Shown here piece after piece: positions 1 to 11,183 of a stretch of DNA of 64,000 nucleotides (its first letter is position 1; the number at the start of each line of letters is the position of its first letter). The stretch lies in the NCBI GenBank assembly GCA_024220505.1, contig JAKZZE010000016.1:434001-498000 (forward strand). The letters run 5' to 3'. The stretch is from Rhizopus arrhizus. Its lineage: Eukaryota > Mucoromycota > Mucoromycetes > Mucorales > Rhizopodaceae. Position numbers and translations under genes: made by a program. The notes below the pieces were generated by a model. That model saw only the letters and a program-made list of their open reading frames with translations, ran no database searches and was not told the origin of the DNA.

Positions 1-477
1 ATGGATTGACGGCAATCAAGACAATACCAGAGTAAGTATAAATCAAGTGTTGCATGTATCTTGTTTTTATCGTGTTTAAAACTGGTAAACATATTAGGTT
101 AATATGAAAAGAGTGTATGGTTTTATATACCAGAAGGTTCGTTCAAATAACTTAGGTTCGTCAAGTCATCTGTATACTCCATCTTTGGCGGATTTCGAAG
201 TGGAGGTAAGTTTGTACCATCCACTTTTTTGATCTCATTCAATGTAGACTCAAATACATATTCCTATATAGGATAGAATAAGACAAACAAGTAGATGTAT
301 ACATGTTGCTTATATTCTTACTTTTTCGGTTATATCGTCTATGAATTTCAAACTAACTTTATCACCTTCTACTGTATTTGATATGCAACTAGCAGAAACC
401 CAGCCTTCTTCTTTATCCGGAAACCAAGCCTTTACACCTTTTGTGTAAATTTGAATAAAGTCTTGATTTTCGGTCAT
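1..477 (-). CDS. Class V myosin heavy chain, N-terminal exons (partial)
   Basis: Actin-based motor that carries vesicles and organelles to growth sites. Only the start of the gene is present; it runs off the left edge. Three exons fit: 477-322, 263-131 and 81 to the edge, with GT/AG introns between. Exon 1 starts MTENQDF and gives the SH3-like N-terminal motor subdomain (KGVKAWFPDKEEGWVSA). Exon 2 reads NLPPLRNPP then DDLTNLSYLNEPS, the hallmark of myosin V heads. Exon 3 continues NTIKTRYMQHLIYTYSGIVL, just before the P-loop, which would lie outside the window. The start was chosen at 477 because the upstream in-frame ATG at 531 adds only a low-complexity stretch from a T-rich leader. Family assignment is firm; gene integrity beyond the edge is unknown. 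Confidence 0.9.
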
Positions 478-650
478 AAAAAAACTATTTTTAATATAAA
501 AAAAAAAGAAAAGAAAAGAGAAACAAAACAAGCCCTTTCTTCGGGATGTGTGATATCATATAAGCTCCGATCCGCTTTCCCAAAAAAAAATACGCCTTTT
601 TAAATAAACTTTATTTACACCCTTTTCAGAAACTATTAGAAAAGTTTAAC

Positions 651-847
651 ACAGTGCGGCTGGTAAATTAGGTCCGTTTTGAAAAAATAAATGGAGATTT
701 TCGAAAAATAAATGACGGTTACCTAAAAATAAATGACGCTAACTAGAAAATGATTGGCTGCTTCTTAGCAAATGATTGTCGTTTTTGAAATTTACTTTTT
801 TTTTTTTTTTTGGGCCAAGTCAAACTGGCGTTACTGAAAGTACGCTT
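651..847 (+). repeat. Left terminal inverted repeat
   Basis: Outer end ACAGTGCGGCTGGTAAATT. It continues through three near-repeats of an AATAAATG(A/G) motif, then a poly(T) run, and ends near TACGCTT. It matches the right arm in reverse complement. Confidence 0.75.
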
Positions 848-2692
848 TTCGGCTCTCAGTGAATACTCGCCCATAATAGTAGAAATCCAAAAAGATGCCA
901 GTGAAAAATACATGCCTCGTGCAGCATGTTGCTCAACATTAGTTGATGAAAAATACAGTAAATGCCCAATTATTATAATAATTGGTGTGTCTACAGCAAC
1001 CACATCAGTAGCCAGCAGGCTAGCTCCAGCTACAACTCACCCATATAATATAGAAGTCCCATGTCTCTTCTGGGTCAAGCGCTGTTTATGAGTGTCTTCA
1101 ATCACATTATCAAAAATTGAACCAACTGAGTGACTGGAACCTTTAACAGCTGTTGGTATGTTTTTGTGTTCACAAAAACTCTTGATAAAACACTTTGATT
1201 CTGGTTCGAATGACTCAATTATGAAACTTTTATATAAAGTGGCAATGACTAACGTTTAACAGTTAGTTGGTAAGAAAACAGAGGAAGCAGAAGCTATTCA
1301 GTCGATTTTGTGATAATACGGAGAACCAAATAGAAAAAATAAAAAGGTGTATGCAACAGGAGAAAAGAACCACAGTCGAAAAAGCAATGCTATACTTGGA
1401 TGACACATCTGATTATCTCAGAAGACAAAAAAGAAAATACGATGGAAAGACAAACAACTCCTATTCCTGACACTCCTCCAATTAAATATTTGAAATCACA
1501 ACAATCAAATCCAACCATGTATAACTACTTTATTGAATTACGTGATTATGTCAAACATTTTCAGAATAAAAATTCAGGAAGAATCAACTGGAAACAATGC
1601 TTCAAACAAGGACATAAAGAAAAAAAAAAGCAGTGGTCATGGAGTTCTCAACAAGTGAAAGCCATAGAAGTCACTACAATAAACGCGCCAAGTCTTCACC
1701 ACCAGTACTATGCCCAGTACTATACCTACCACCTCCACCGGTATCATGCCCTCTTCCTCTACTAATACTATGCCCTCTACCAATACTTGTGAAATTTCTT
1801 AAAAGTGGTAATTTATGAATAAATCATCTATTTTACAATACGATCTTTTTATGACACTTGATGACCCTTCCTACCTCCAATAATGGGTGATTTTTCATTT
1901 CATTTTTGTTGTTAATATTGTCTTCTGATAGCGGTAAACATTTTTTCACCCGAAGTGTACACTGTATTTCTCTAAAAAATGAAAGTTCTTGACATTGCAA
2001 AGTTTGGTCAAAAACATTCTCATTAACTTTCTGTTGACTGATGATCAAACAAAGAGGAAGAGAATTATAATAATCAAAAATATCAATACAATGTTGAATT
2101 ATTTGAGACATGTTTGAATTGTCTAATTTCCCACAGATGCTGATAAGTATAGGCGGTAAAGAATTTTAAGTACCATGTGGGATATAAATTATGTTGCACG
2201 CACAATTATTTTAGTGCAGAAACATATGAGTTTTATGATGCATTAATGAGACTTTTAGTGACAATATTAATGATTCGTTGGTCAGTGAGAATAAGGTCGC
2301 ATATCAAATCCTTTCTAGGAGTATATTCAATTGGGAGAACAAATTTACTGAAATCTTGATCCCTTTTGTCTAAACTCGAAATTTCTTGTTGGTCCATTTT
2401 ATAAATAAATCGTACCCATGAAAAAAAAAAGCATACGTACTCCAACAAAATAAAATTAAAAGAATGAAATGTGGCTAGATACACCACTTTCTTTTCTTTT
2501 TCCTAACATAGTCAGTACACTGCTTGTTACAGTAAAGATAGATAGCTTTTATTGAATGAATATTTTGATAAGATATAATATGTATAATTTATAATGTAAT
2601 GCCTACTTTTTCTAGTCTCTTTGTCTATATGAATATTTGAACTAAAAAGAAAAGAAAAGTAGACATTAGGTGAAGAGATATTTATAATAGTG

Positions 2693-2971
2693 AAGCGTAC
2701 TCTCAGTAACGCCAGTTTGACTTGGCCCAAAAAAAAAGTAAATTTCAAAAACGACAATCATTTGCTAAGAAGCAGCCAATCATTTTCTAGTTAGCGCCAT
2801 TTATTTTTAGGTAACCGTCATTTATTTTTCGAAAATCTCCATTTGTTTTCTCAAAACGGACCCCCCCCGATTATAATTTATTTAATGCCTACAATGGTGT
2901 ACGCCTTGCAGCACAGAAATAAAATCCTCCTTTTACAAAAAAAAACGGACAAAATTTATCAGCCGCACTGT
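2693..2971 (-). repeat. Right terminal inverted repeat with internal insertion
   Basis: Reverse complement of the left arm, with the same outer 12 bases and the same order of blocks. Between the outer about 25 bases and the AAATGGAG block lies an extra segment (about 2863-2945). It contains a C8 run and the sequence ACAATGGTGTACGCCTTGC, also found near 37374. Confidence 0.7.
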
Positions 2972-5900
2972 AAAATAGTAAACTTTATTTTAAAAAAATC
3001 ACGTTGGGTGCGGGGTGTTACCCTGTCAGTCCGCCCTGACTAGTTTAATTCTAAAAAAAAATAGAACCGTAAAAAAAAAACTCCTTTTGAGGATTGATAA
3101 AAAAAAGTTTTCTTGTTCTTTTGTGAACTCAATAAACTCATTTTTTTTTTCCTTTAAAAGATACAAGTTGAGTTGAAGATACTTTATAAAAAGTAGAAAA
3201 AAAATAGTCAAATAGCTTAAAGATGGAATATGTTTTAGAATGGCTAAAGCGAATTTAAGATGCGATTTGCGTACAAAAGTCACTTTTTTTTATCCTGTTT
3301 GTTTGCCTAAAACTCTTCACCGAGATATTTTAGAGTATAGAGTGAGATAGATATTTGTAGCACTAGTTCAGAACGCTACTTTAAAGCAGCTCTTTTCTCT
3401 CTCTGTTTTTTTTAAACAATTGGATGCAATCATGTAGAAATGCTCTTTGTAAGCAGCAAAAACTTGAAAATGTTGTATTATAAAAATATCCTCTGATAGC
3501 TATGTTAAGATAATAAGTTTGTAATGGTCATGGAATATTACTGTATATGTTGATATAAAACTCTAGTTTATTTATCGAATTTTACATGATAAAATACGGT
3601 TTTATCAATAATCATTTGCAAATAACGAATGATTACTAAAAAAACATCCGAAGCCATTTGAGACATGATTCAGGATATGCTGAAAGACATAAAGGTTGTT
3701 ACGAATTCTGACAATTGTATTGATAAGTACGATGGAGTAGTAACAATGAATGAAAGAGAGAAACGTGGTCATATTTACCTATAGCATTTCTATGCTAACT
3801 AAAAGATAAGATTGCATACTAATAGTCGTAAGGATAGACATAGTATAAGGATAGTCATGATGATAGAGCATATTATAAGGATAGGTAGCTTGGTAGTGCA
3901 GCATAAAAATGATAAAGAGCGGATATTGTACTTGAACTAAACCTTTAAGAGTGCCTGAATATTATATCCACAGCATCATCCTGCTCATGACTTTGATGAA
4001 CTGCTATCATCGCCATTAACCAAGTATCTCGACTAAATTCGAGCTTTAAATCTATTCCTTGCTACGAAAAGCAAAAGATTTGATTGACAAGAACTATTCC
4101 AAACTATCTTTGGTTACACTTATCATGAAAAGCCAGATCCTCACCAAAGAACAAAAATTGCGTCCACTCTTTAGAGCTTTTAAAAAATTTGGACAGTCTA
4201 AACTAAGGAAAAGGGGTATATTGTTGCACCTGCTGACAGCTGTTGAAGTATTCAATTCAAAACATGTTTAGCTGATTTGTAGAAAGACAGCGGGAATGAG
4301 ATTAAAGATCTGAGCATATACAATTAGATTAGCTCAAATAAAATAAACCATGTTGTAAGTCTGTGCTACTTTATTTTTCAAAACATAAAGACTACTGGAA
4401 AATGCATGTATATTTTTGTACGAGTACCAAGCTTTAACTTGTGTAATACTTTGAGATTCTTCTTATTCAAAAGCACAATAACTCATATACTTTTAGCCAT
4501 AAAGCTGATGATAGGAATTTTTTTTAAAGAAAACAAAGAATGATTCCAACTTTAATTTTCTCCATATTACAGCCTAAGGGCCATTTGATTTTTTAAAATC
4601 ATCAATTACTTGACAAAGCACATTCTATAAGCATCACACTCTGTATTTCATCAAAGCCTATTGTCTTTCTCATCATCGTCAGTGCTCACCACTCCTTTGG
4701 CTTGACTTGAACTGATTGCGAAGGTAATAAAAGAAGGTTATACTATTTGAGTTTTGTTACTTTAGCGAGAGATGGTTGAAAGAGATTGACTCGTTCTTTG
4801 GAAGGATGACCAGTGACCTACAAAACACCAAAATAGAACTGTGCTGTCCATTGATCTTGTTTATTTAATGGCTCACAATTTAGATGACTTTATTAAGGAT
4901 ATTTTGCAAAAAGTAAAAAGAGAGAATGTTGACACTTTGACAACTGTAAGATGTGCTGTTTATTTAAAAAAGATAGTTTTATATGTAAAAGAAGTTGACT
5001 CATGCATAAAAGTAAGGAGGCAGTAAGAGAACTATTCCTTTAGCCTCGATGCGGATAATTTAAAAAAGGAGGATGTTCTGAAGGATTGGTTGTGAATCAA
5101 GAATGGTATTTTTTTTTGGTTTTAAAAAAGACGATATGATTTATAAACTATTTTTAATTAAATTAATGAAAATAAAAAAGGGGTGTAAATACTTTTTAGA
5201 GTGAATCCCAGGATAAGAATAAGATGAATATTTTCAATCAAACTGTGTGAAGCAATTTGTGTGCTATAGAGATGATACGACTCCAAACTGCTTGTTTCAC
5301 ATAAAAAACAAGAGGCGGGAAAAGCGTGTGCTGCGGTTGAAATGCAACTATTTTAATAGTCGTCTTTTGTCCTTTAAAAAAATGATGGGTGAGATCTTTA
5401 CGAGTATTTCCTTTTTGAAATGACAGGTGGAGTGGACAACACTCTTTTATTTACCCTAACCCGGGCTTTCTTTCAGATTCTACTTCCTCCTTTTCTCACA
5501 ACAGTCTCTCCTTAAAAAAAAAAGATCTGGATTTTAGCTGACAAAACCATGTGCTATACCTCAAGAGATGAATCTTGACCTGAAGCATACAACAAGAGAG
5601 AATGCCAACAAGTATTTTAATTTTATTTTCTTGTTTTGAAAAAGAGAGAGAGAGAATCGTAGTTTTGTATGCTCTAGACATAAAGAGCGCAAGGGATGTT
5701 GATCATGTAAGTTATTGGCTGAAATTAGAAGAAAAGTGATGATCGCTTCTACACTTTAAAAAAGGATGAAGCCGTTAACTTTACAACTTATTACCCCTTT
5801 GATAACCTTCTTTTAATCACATTCTGTTTTTCTCATGTACAAACAGAATACGTTAAGAAATGCTACAGTCAAACTCCTCTTTGATGTCTCATCTTTGTGC

Positions 5901-6187
5901 TTCATTTTATTTTTTATTTTTGCTTTAAAGAGAGAGAGGGGGAAGGAAAGATGGGAATGTATGCAGAGTGTGTAATAAACATTTGAAAATGGAAAGTCAG
6001 TCAATAATTTAATAAAGTAAACAAATAAGCTTATTCGTTTAAATAAAATCACCTAAATAGGATGCAATCTATTTTTATTTTTATTTTTTTTTGATTTCTA
6101 AGGGTTCACAGTGTAACCAAAAAGGAGAAGGAAGGGGAATACATGTAAATCTTTATATGATTGAGTGGGTATATGTTATATGCATTA
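2972..6187. other. Gene-poor AT-rich stretch, no supported gene
   Basis: Apart from short unrecognised reading frames (plus 4059-4271 and 4841-5026 are the longest simple ones), I see no splice-connected coding region or RNA gene. Several stretches (3640-3780 and 4000-4270) read like lysine-rich peptides broken by stops, which could be old transposon remains, but no domain is visible. The right part (5800-6187) leads into the 3' end of the kinase gene on the minus strand. Confidence 0.5.
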
Positions 6188-8542
6188 TTACAAAATAAAA
6201 TGATTATTAGTCCAGCCATTGATCTTTGTTACCCAATCTGATTCATTTTCATACTTGTTTAAATAATAAACAAGATCTTTGATAGCCGTGTTGAACAAGT
6301 AGATGTCTCCTTCAAAAAGTATAAAGTCAACCTTCATTCTTGGTCCCACTGAATGCATTTGGCAAGTGAATTCGAATGTACTTTCACTTGTTTTCATCAT
6401 TCCATTCCAAACTATCTTTTCATAGGGGTACATACGACCACTCAGTTTACCTCTAAAGCACTACAGAGTAAGGTGAGTACATGAATCATCAGCAGAAAAG
6501 AATTGTACCTCTTCCAACACCTGATGTAATTTACCAGCTACTTCACATTCATGTTTTGCTAAACATTCGATCGAAATCACCTTTTCTGGTAGTTTATGCT
6601 TAAAATAATCAAATGTCTTTTCCCACCAAGACGATACCTCCTCATCTTTTGAGCACATTCTCCACAGGTCTTGATCACCCACCGGTTGAAGCTTACTTTC
6701 GATTGCCTTGGTCATAATGAACAAGTCAGCCGCATCTGCTTTAGAACCTCGAGTGCCTTCATCGAGCACGGTCAAGATATTTTGGGGTTCAGCTAATTGA
6801 AAGCTGGTTGATTTGGGTGTAGGAGGTAGATAGGTATCGAATGAGGATGAATCATGAATATAAGAATCGATACTTTCTTTTCTCAAGGATCGAAGTGGTG
6901 GTGTCATTGGCATGTCTTCAGTGATAACAGAGGATCTTCGGATGGGTAAACTAACAGAACCTGCTTTTGATTAGTAATCTTGTCAAACTCACTACTTGTT
7001 CTATTTACTATAATTTGAATGTTCATCTTGTTCTAATCGCCATGATCTCTCTTGTAATAATTTACATGTCAACTTTTGTATATTAGCCCTAAGCAAAAAG
7101 TTTAGATTTTGGAGGGATTGAGAGAGCAAGCAAAATTACCCTTCCGAGTACAGTGATTTCAATAGTTCCTGTTCTGATTTCTCTCTCCAAAGTATCTTTA
7201 ATGTTTCCCAAGTTCTACCTTCTAAATCAGATGAATGTACAGGCTTTTGTAAATCAGGATCATTTAGTGGATATAATTTGAATTGTTCTTTGTTTGGTTG
7301 TAAAAAACGTAATTCTGTTCCCAAAAAGGATTGATTTGTTAACCAAGGATGAGCCAATATCTCTGGCATCTGTTATCAAAAATGAGTTGAAAAAAAGAAA
7401 ATCATTTGTCTTCAACAATCACTTACAGTCATCCTTCGTTGAGGATCCACCACCAGCATACGTCTAATCAAATCTTTTACGTCCAAAGAAAGATAATCAG
7501 GTAAATTACGATATCTTCCAGTCTTGATCTTTGCTAATAACCTTGCCATATGTTCATCATCAAATGGTAAATGGCCAGTGACCATCGCATAGAGAATGAC
7601 TCCACAAGACCAAACATCTGTTGCCGGTCCATGATATCGTTTACCCTATTTTAGGAAATATGTCAATTTATACACACACACATCTTTTTGTGAAATATGT
7701 AAATAAACTTTGCTTACTCTAACAATTTCAGGACTTGCATAATGAGGAGACCTAAAATGATCCTTTTTTAGTTTTATTTTTATGCACTCCTATTATTATT
7801 TTCTTTACCCGCAACTTGTTTTTAATAATGTATTAAATGGTTGTATTGCAGCCATTCCAAAATCAGCTATTTTAAGGTTTTGTTTATCCTTGTCCAACAA
7901 GATATTCTCTGGTTTTAAATCACGATGACTAAATGACTTGTGAGTGATACGCAAAATGGAGATATCATTCACTTGCCTGATATAATGGGCATGACACCAA
8001 TTGAGTGCTGTAATTAACTGAATAAATAGCAATCTTGCCTCTTTTTCTTGTAATTTGCCTTTTTGAGCCAAATAATGAAACAATTCTCCACCTTCACAAT
8101 ATTCCATCACGAAATAAACATAACTTGTATCTTGAAGGACCTGACGCAAATCTACCAAGTTTGGGTGATGTAATAATTGTAATACAGCTAGCTCTCTTTG
8201 TACTGATTTGGATGTAATAGAAGATGCTGATAACTGACTTCTTGATATCATCTTGATCGCTACTCTTTCACCCGTTTGCTTGTGTATACCTAGTTTTACA
8301 CGGCCTATATTAAAAGTTAGATTTCAAAACATCAAAAAGGAGAGACTCCTTTAAATAACAAAATAGGAAAAATCATGTTCATTACCCGATGCTCCACGAC
8401 CAATTGTCTTGCCTAGATTGTAATCACCAATTTCCTTCTTTTTATTTTTTAACATCGGTACTGTGATTGATCTTTTATTAATTGATTCTGGTTGTTGTTG
8501 TTGTTGTTGTGTACGACGTACGAGATAAGACATGAATGGCAT
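6188..8542 (-). CDS. Gin4/Hsl1/Cdr2-type (Nim1-related) Ser/Thr kinase
   Basis: Cell-cycle and septation kinase of the Snf1/AMPK branch that in fungi sits at septins or the cortex. Nine exons fit: 8542-8386, 8304-7977, 7928-7809, 7751-7718, 7645-7427, 7369-7140, 7088-7009, 6960-6509, 6460-6188, giving about 630 aa. The kinase domain starts near residue 40 ([10 protein letters not shown]) and has [16 protein letters not shown] near residue 162, DFGMA and PHYASPEIV with the usual C-lobe. A linker with proline/serine-rich tracts follows. The last about 90 residues form a KA1-like tail. Exon 2 ends at a GC donor (CAG|GCAAGT). The intron at 6508-6461 (48 nt) removes what otherwise looks like an in-frame TAG. 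Exon 1 carries a Q6 run (CAA/CAG-type microsatellite). The start could also be Met4 at 8533. Subfamily within Gin4/Hsl1/Cdr2 is inferred. Confidence 0.9.
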
Positions 8543-8961
8543 TAGAAAGAAGGTTTATTAAAATAAAAAATAAAAAAAAAAAATAAAGAAAAAGAAAGAA
8601 AGAAAAAAAAAAAAAGTGGACATGTTAGAAATATAATAAGAGAGAATAAGAGTGTAAGAGTGAGAGAAGCGGAGGTAACTGTATGTGATATGTATGTAAT
8701 GATGATAATATAAAAAAAAGGGGGGGAGGGGTGAGTGAGAGAGCGAGAGAGGAGAAGGGGGGGGGAGTAAGGGAAGAGAAAGAGTGAGTGAGGCACAGTT
8801 GAGGATACACAAGCGCCACTAAACTTTTTGTTTATAATGCAGACTGACCCCACATACATGAACAGTTTATTTATATAACAAGATTATAATATATGTATCT
8901 CAAGCAGATTGAAGTAATGAAACTAATCCAATAAGCCAAATGCCGATAAAAAAGAATAAAA
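8543..8961. promoter_or_regulatory. Purine-rich upstream region of the Gin4-type kinase
   Basis: Between the kinase start (8542) and the ZIP transporter stop (8962). The plus strand is almost pure A/G for about 250 bases (8545-8790), including G-runs at 8722-8728 and 8758-8765. This is a polypyrimidine promoter or leader on the kinase strand. The long minus-strand frames here are low-complexity artefacts. Confidence 0.5.
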
Positions 8962-9855
8962 CTACATGAAATTTATTTGGACTCCATTTGATTGCTTGAG
9001 GTAATATGCTCTAATTTGATTTAATACCACCTCAATCTCATCTCTCTTCTTTACCTTTGTCAATATCACATACATCATTCCACTCATCATACCAAATATA
9101 GCACCAAACATACCCTCTTCACTTTTCTTGTCAACACTCTGAATCGTGACAAGTCCAATGAGAGCACCGAGTGGTTGTGATAAGCCACCGAGAATAGAAG
9201 CAAAACTAAATGCTGCAAATTGAGAATTAGTTGCATAATAAAATGGTAATGCAATCAAAAAGCCTTCCATCAAATTATGTATCACCATAGCACTTGCTAC
9301 ACTCAATCCTAATTGAGGTGAAGACTCATTTGATATGAACATGATCAATCCCTCTTTTAAATGAGACGTCAGAAGATAAGCTGTTATCATGAGATGTATT
9401 GAAAGTATGTTACCTGGGAATTTATGAATACAGATAGCAACTGCTGTTTGTATACCAATCAAGTAATAACTCTTTTGATCTTCATCACTTGTCGACTTGT
9501 TTGTCTGAACTGTACCATATGTTTTCATCGTCGGCAGTGAGTCACAGGCATGAAGGGCGTCTGGCGTGAACTGCTGAAGGAATCGACCGAGACAAACAGT
9601 CCCAAAGAGACCCATCAGAAAACAGAGTGCAACTGCCCAGTATGAATTCAGCTTTTGATAAGAAGCGGGTAACAAGATAAATTGTGCGTTACAGAACAGC
9701 ACGCCTGCTCCTAAGGCCATCGATCCAGACAGGAACTTTTTGTTTTCTAAAACTTTTTCATTCATAAATACAATACTTGCCCCTATTATACAGGATAGTG
9801 ACGATATCAAGACCAGTGACCAACCTCCTAAGGAACCTTCTATGTCAATCATCAT
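8962..9855 (-). CDS. ZIP-family metal transporter (ZRT3-like)
   Basis: Membrane transporter that moves zinc or a similar divalent metal into the cytosol; ZRT3-type members sit on the vacuole or other internal membranes. Two exons, 9855-9414 and 9353-8962, give 277 aa. The 60-nt intron 9413-9354 is a multiple of three with no in-frame stop, but removing it restores the ZIP motif IHKFPEGLIMF, which otherwise is split. A second metal motif is IHNLMEGFLIALP. About seven to eight hydrophobic segments are visible, starting WSLVLISSLSCIIG. A hydrophilic loop around residues 110-128 has no long His cluster. The ATG at 9855 is the first; 9852 is an alternative. Substrate and membrane are inferred from family, not shown by the sequence. 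Confidence 0.85.
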   Translation of the reverse strand: MMIDIEGSLGGWSLVLISSLSCIIGASIVFMNEKVLENKKFLSGSMALGAGVLFCNAQFILLPASYQKLNSYWAVALCFLMGLFGTVCLGRFLQQFTPDALHACDSLPTMKTYGTVQTNKSTSDEDQKSYYLIGIQTAVAICIHKFPGNILSIHLMITAYLLTSHLKEGLIMFISNESSPQLGLSVASAMVIHNLMEGFLIALPFYYATNSQFAAFSFASILGGLSQPLGALIGLVTIQSVDKKSEEGMFGAIFGMMSGMMYVILTKVKKRDEIEVVLNQIRAYYLKQSNGVQINFM

Positions 9856-9858
9856 CAA

Positions 9859-10026
9859 AATTTATCGAGAAAAATAAAATAAAAAACAAACAAAAAACAA
9901 GAAAAAAAGATAATCTTTTATAATAAAAAGCTTTATTCCAAAATACGACAGATGAAAAAGAAGGTAAGCAGTGTCGGTTATTTATCTTTTTCGGTTGATT
10001 GGGGTCACACAACTTAAATGTGTATT

Positions 10027-10073
<47 letters not shown>

Positions 10074-10134
10074 GAGAGAAAGAATTTTTTTACACACTTT
10101 TTTTTTTCTTCTTTTTCTTTTTATTATATAAAAA
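9859..10134. promoter_or_regulatory. Divergent promoter between ZIP transporter and SR-type gene
   Basis: Only about 280 bases separate the two starts. It contains an A39 homopolymer (10031-10069) followed by a pyrimidine-rich tract up to the SR-gene ATG. Long poly(dA:dT) tracts are typical nucleosome-depleted promoter elements in fungi. Confidence 0.45.
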
Positions 10135-11183
10135 ATGTCTCTTTTTGTTGCAAGAATCCCAAGGGATATGAATAACGTAAAGATTGATTTAGATTGTATT
10201 ATATTCCATCTTAATTGTGTATTTATATAGCGTGATCTTGAAGATGCTTTTTCAAAGTATGGCAAGATTACTCGTTTTGAAGTCAAGAGAGGTATTCATA
10301 ACAAACTCTTTTTCTTCTTCTTTATTAATCTGTATCATAGAGGGTTTTGGGTTTGTTGAATTTGATGACAAACGTGATGCTGAAGATGCCATGAAAGGAA
10401 TTCATGAAACTGTTGCTGTAAAGTTGTGTATTCTTTTTTTTTTTGTTGGCTAATTGTCTTGTAGGAACTCGTTGTTGAATGGGCTAAAAATGGTGGAAAG
10501 AGACCTTCTGAAAATGAATGTTATCACTGCGGAAGATCAGGTAACCCAACAAAATTTTTGTTTTTTTTTTGTTTTTTCAAAAAACTTATTTAATGGCAGG
10601 CCACTATGCAAGAGATTGTAGAGAAGGTGGTCGTCGTGATCGTGATCAACGTTCAAGAGGTGGATATGATAGAAGGTACACTATTTTTCTCTTTTTGAAA
10701 ACTTCCTTTGTTGTATGTGTGTATGTGTGGTCAGTGTCAAGTAAAATATAGCCCAAAAAAAAGCACCACTGCTTTTTTGAAAACTTGTTTGCTTCTCCCC
10801 CATCCTCCATCCTCAAGAGAAGAAAAAAAAATATATTCCGTGAACAATTCGCCTTCTAAACAAAAACAATCCTCTCTCTCTCTTATATATTTACTCTCTT
10901 GGCTCTTTTCTTTTTATAACATTATTTGGTAAATCAATTTTTTTATGTGTGAGAAAAAAAGTAGTCTAATATGATTTTGATAGTTAAAACCTATAGACCT
11001 CGTGGTGGACAAGAATATCGTCGTAGAGATGACCGCCGTGCACGATCACCTCATCGTGGTGAACAACGCTATGAAAGACGCTATGATAACAGAAGAGAAT
11101 ATCGTAATCACTCAAATGAAAGACGTGAGGAACGTGTTACGAATCGTACCGAACAACCTGCTGCTGATGATGAAAGACAATAA
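10135..11183 (+). CDS. SR-type splicing factor with RRM, CCHC zinc knuckle and RS/RGG tail
   Basis: RNA-binding protein of the SRSF7/RSZ type, expected to act in pre-mRNA splicing in the nucleus. Six exons: 10135-10176, 10231-10291, 10341-10417, 10465-10540, 10600-10675, 10997-11183, giving 172 aa. The RRM spans residues 1-70: RNP2-like SLFVARIP and RNP1-like GFGFVEF. The zinc knuckle is CYHCGRSGHYARDC at about residues 90-103. The tail is rich in RR, RD, RS and RGG-like steps and ends with an acidic stretch. The four small introns are 49-59 nt, but intron 5 (10676-10996) is 321 nt, by far the longest here and pyrimidine-rich. The gene is convergent with TACO1. Confidence 0.9.

Larger units (their letters stand above)
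651..2971. mobile_element. Decayed DNA transposon with long terminal inverted repeats
   Basis: The segment begins ACAGTGCGGCTG and ends with its reverse complement CAGCCGCACTGT. The left terminus (about 651-847) is matched in inverted orientation by about 2693-2971. Both termini share blocks such as AAATGGAGATTTTCGAAAA-like and GGGCCAAGTCAAACTGGCG-like stretches. The right arm is longer because it holds about 85 extra bases, part of which matches a repeat near 37360. Inside are only short reading frames on both strands (for example plus 1400-1765, minus 1833-2111 and minus 2233-2398). I do not recognise any of them as transposase, so this is probably a non-autonomous or dead copy. No clear target-site duplication is seen: flanks are TTTAAC on the left and AAAATA on the right. 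The superfamily is therefore unassigned. Confidence 0.75.

Noticed and set aside
1201..1211. GGTTCGAA resembling a tRNA T-loop
   Set aside because: The flanks do not pair and no acceptor or anticodon arm can be drawn.
6461..6463. In-frame TAG in the Gin4-type kinase, suggesting a pseudogene
   Set aside because: The TAG is the acceptor end of a 48-nt GT/AG intron (6508-6461); removing it joins LHQVLEE to CFRGKLSG in frame.
8542..8859. Long minus-strand reading frames rich in Ser, Leu, Phe and Pro
   Set aside because: Low-complexity translation of a purine/pyrimidine promoter tract; two overlapping frames are equally open.
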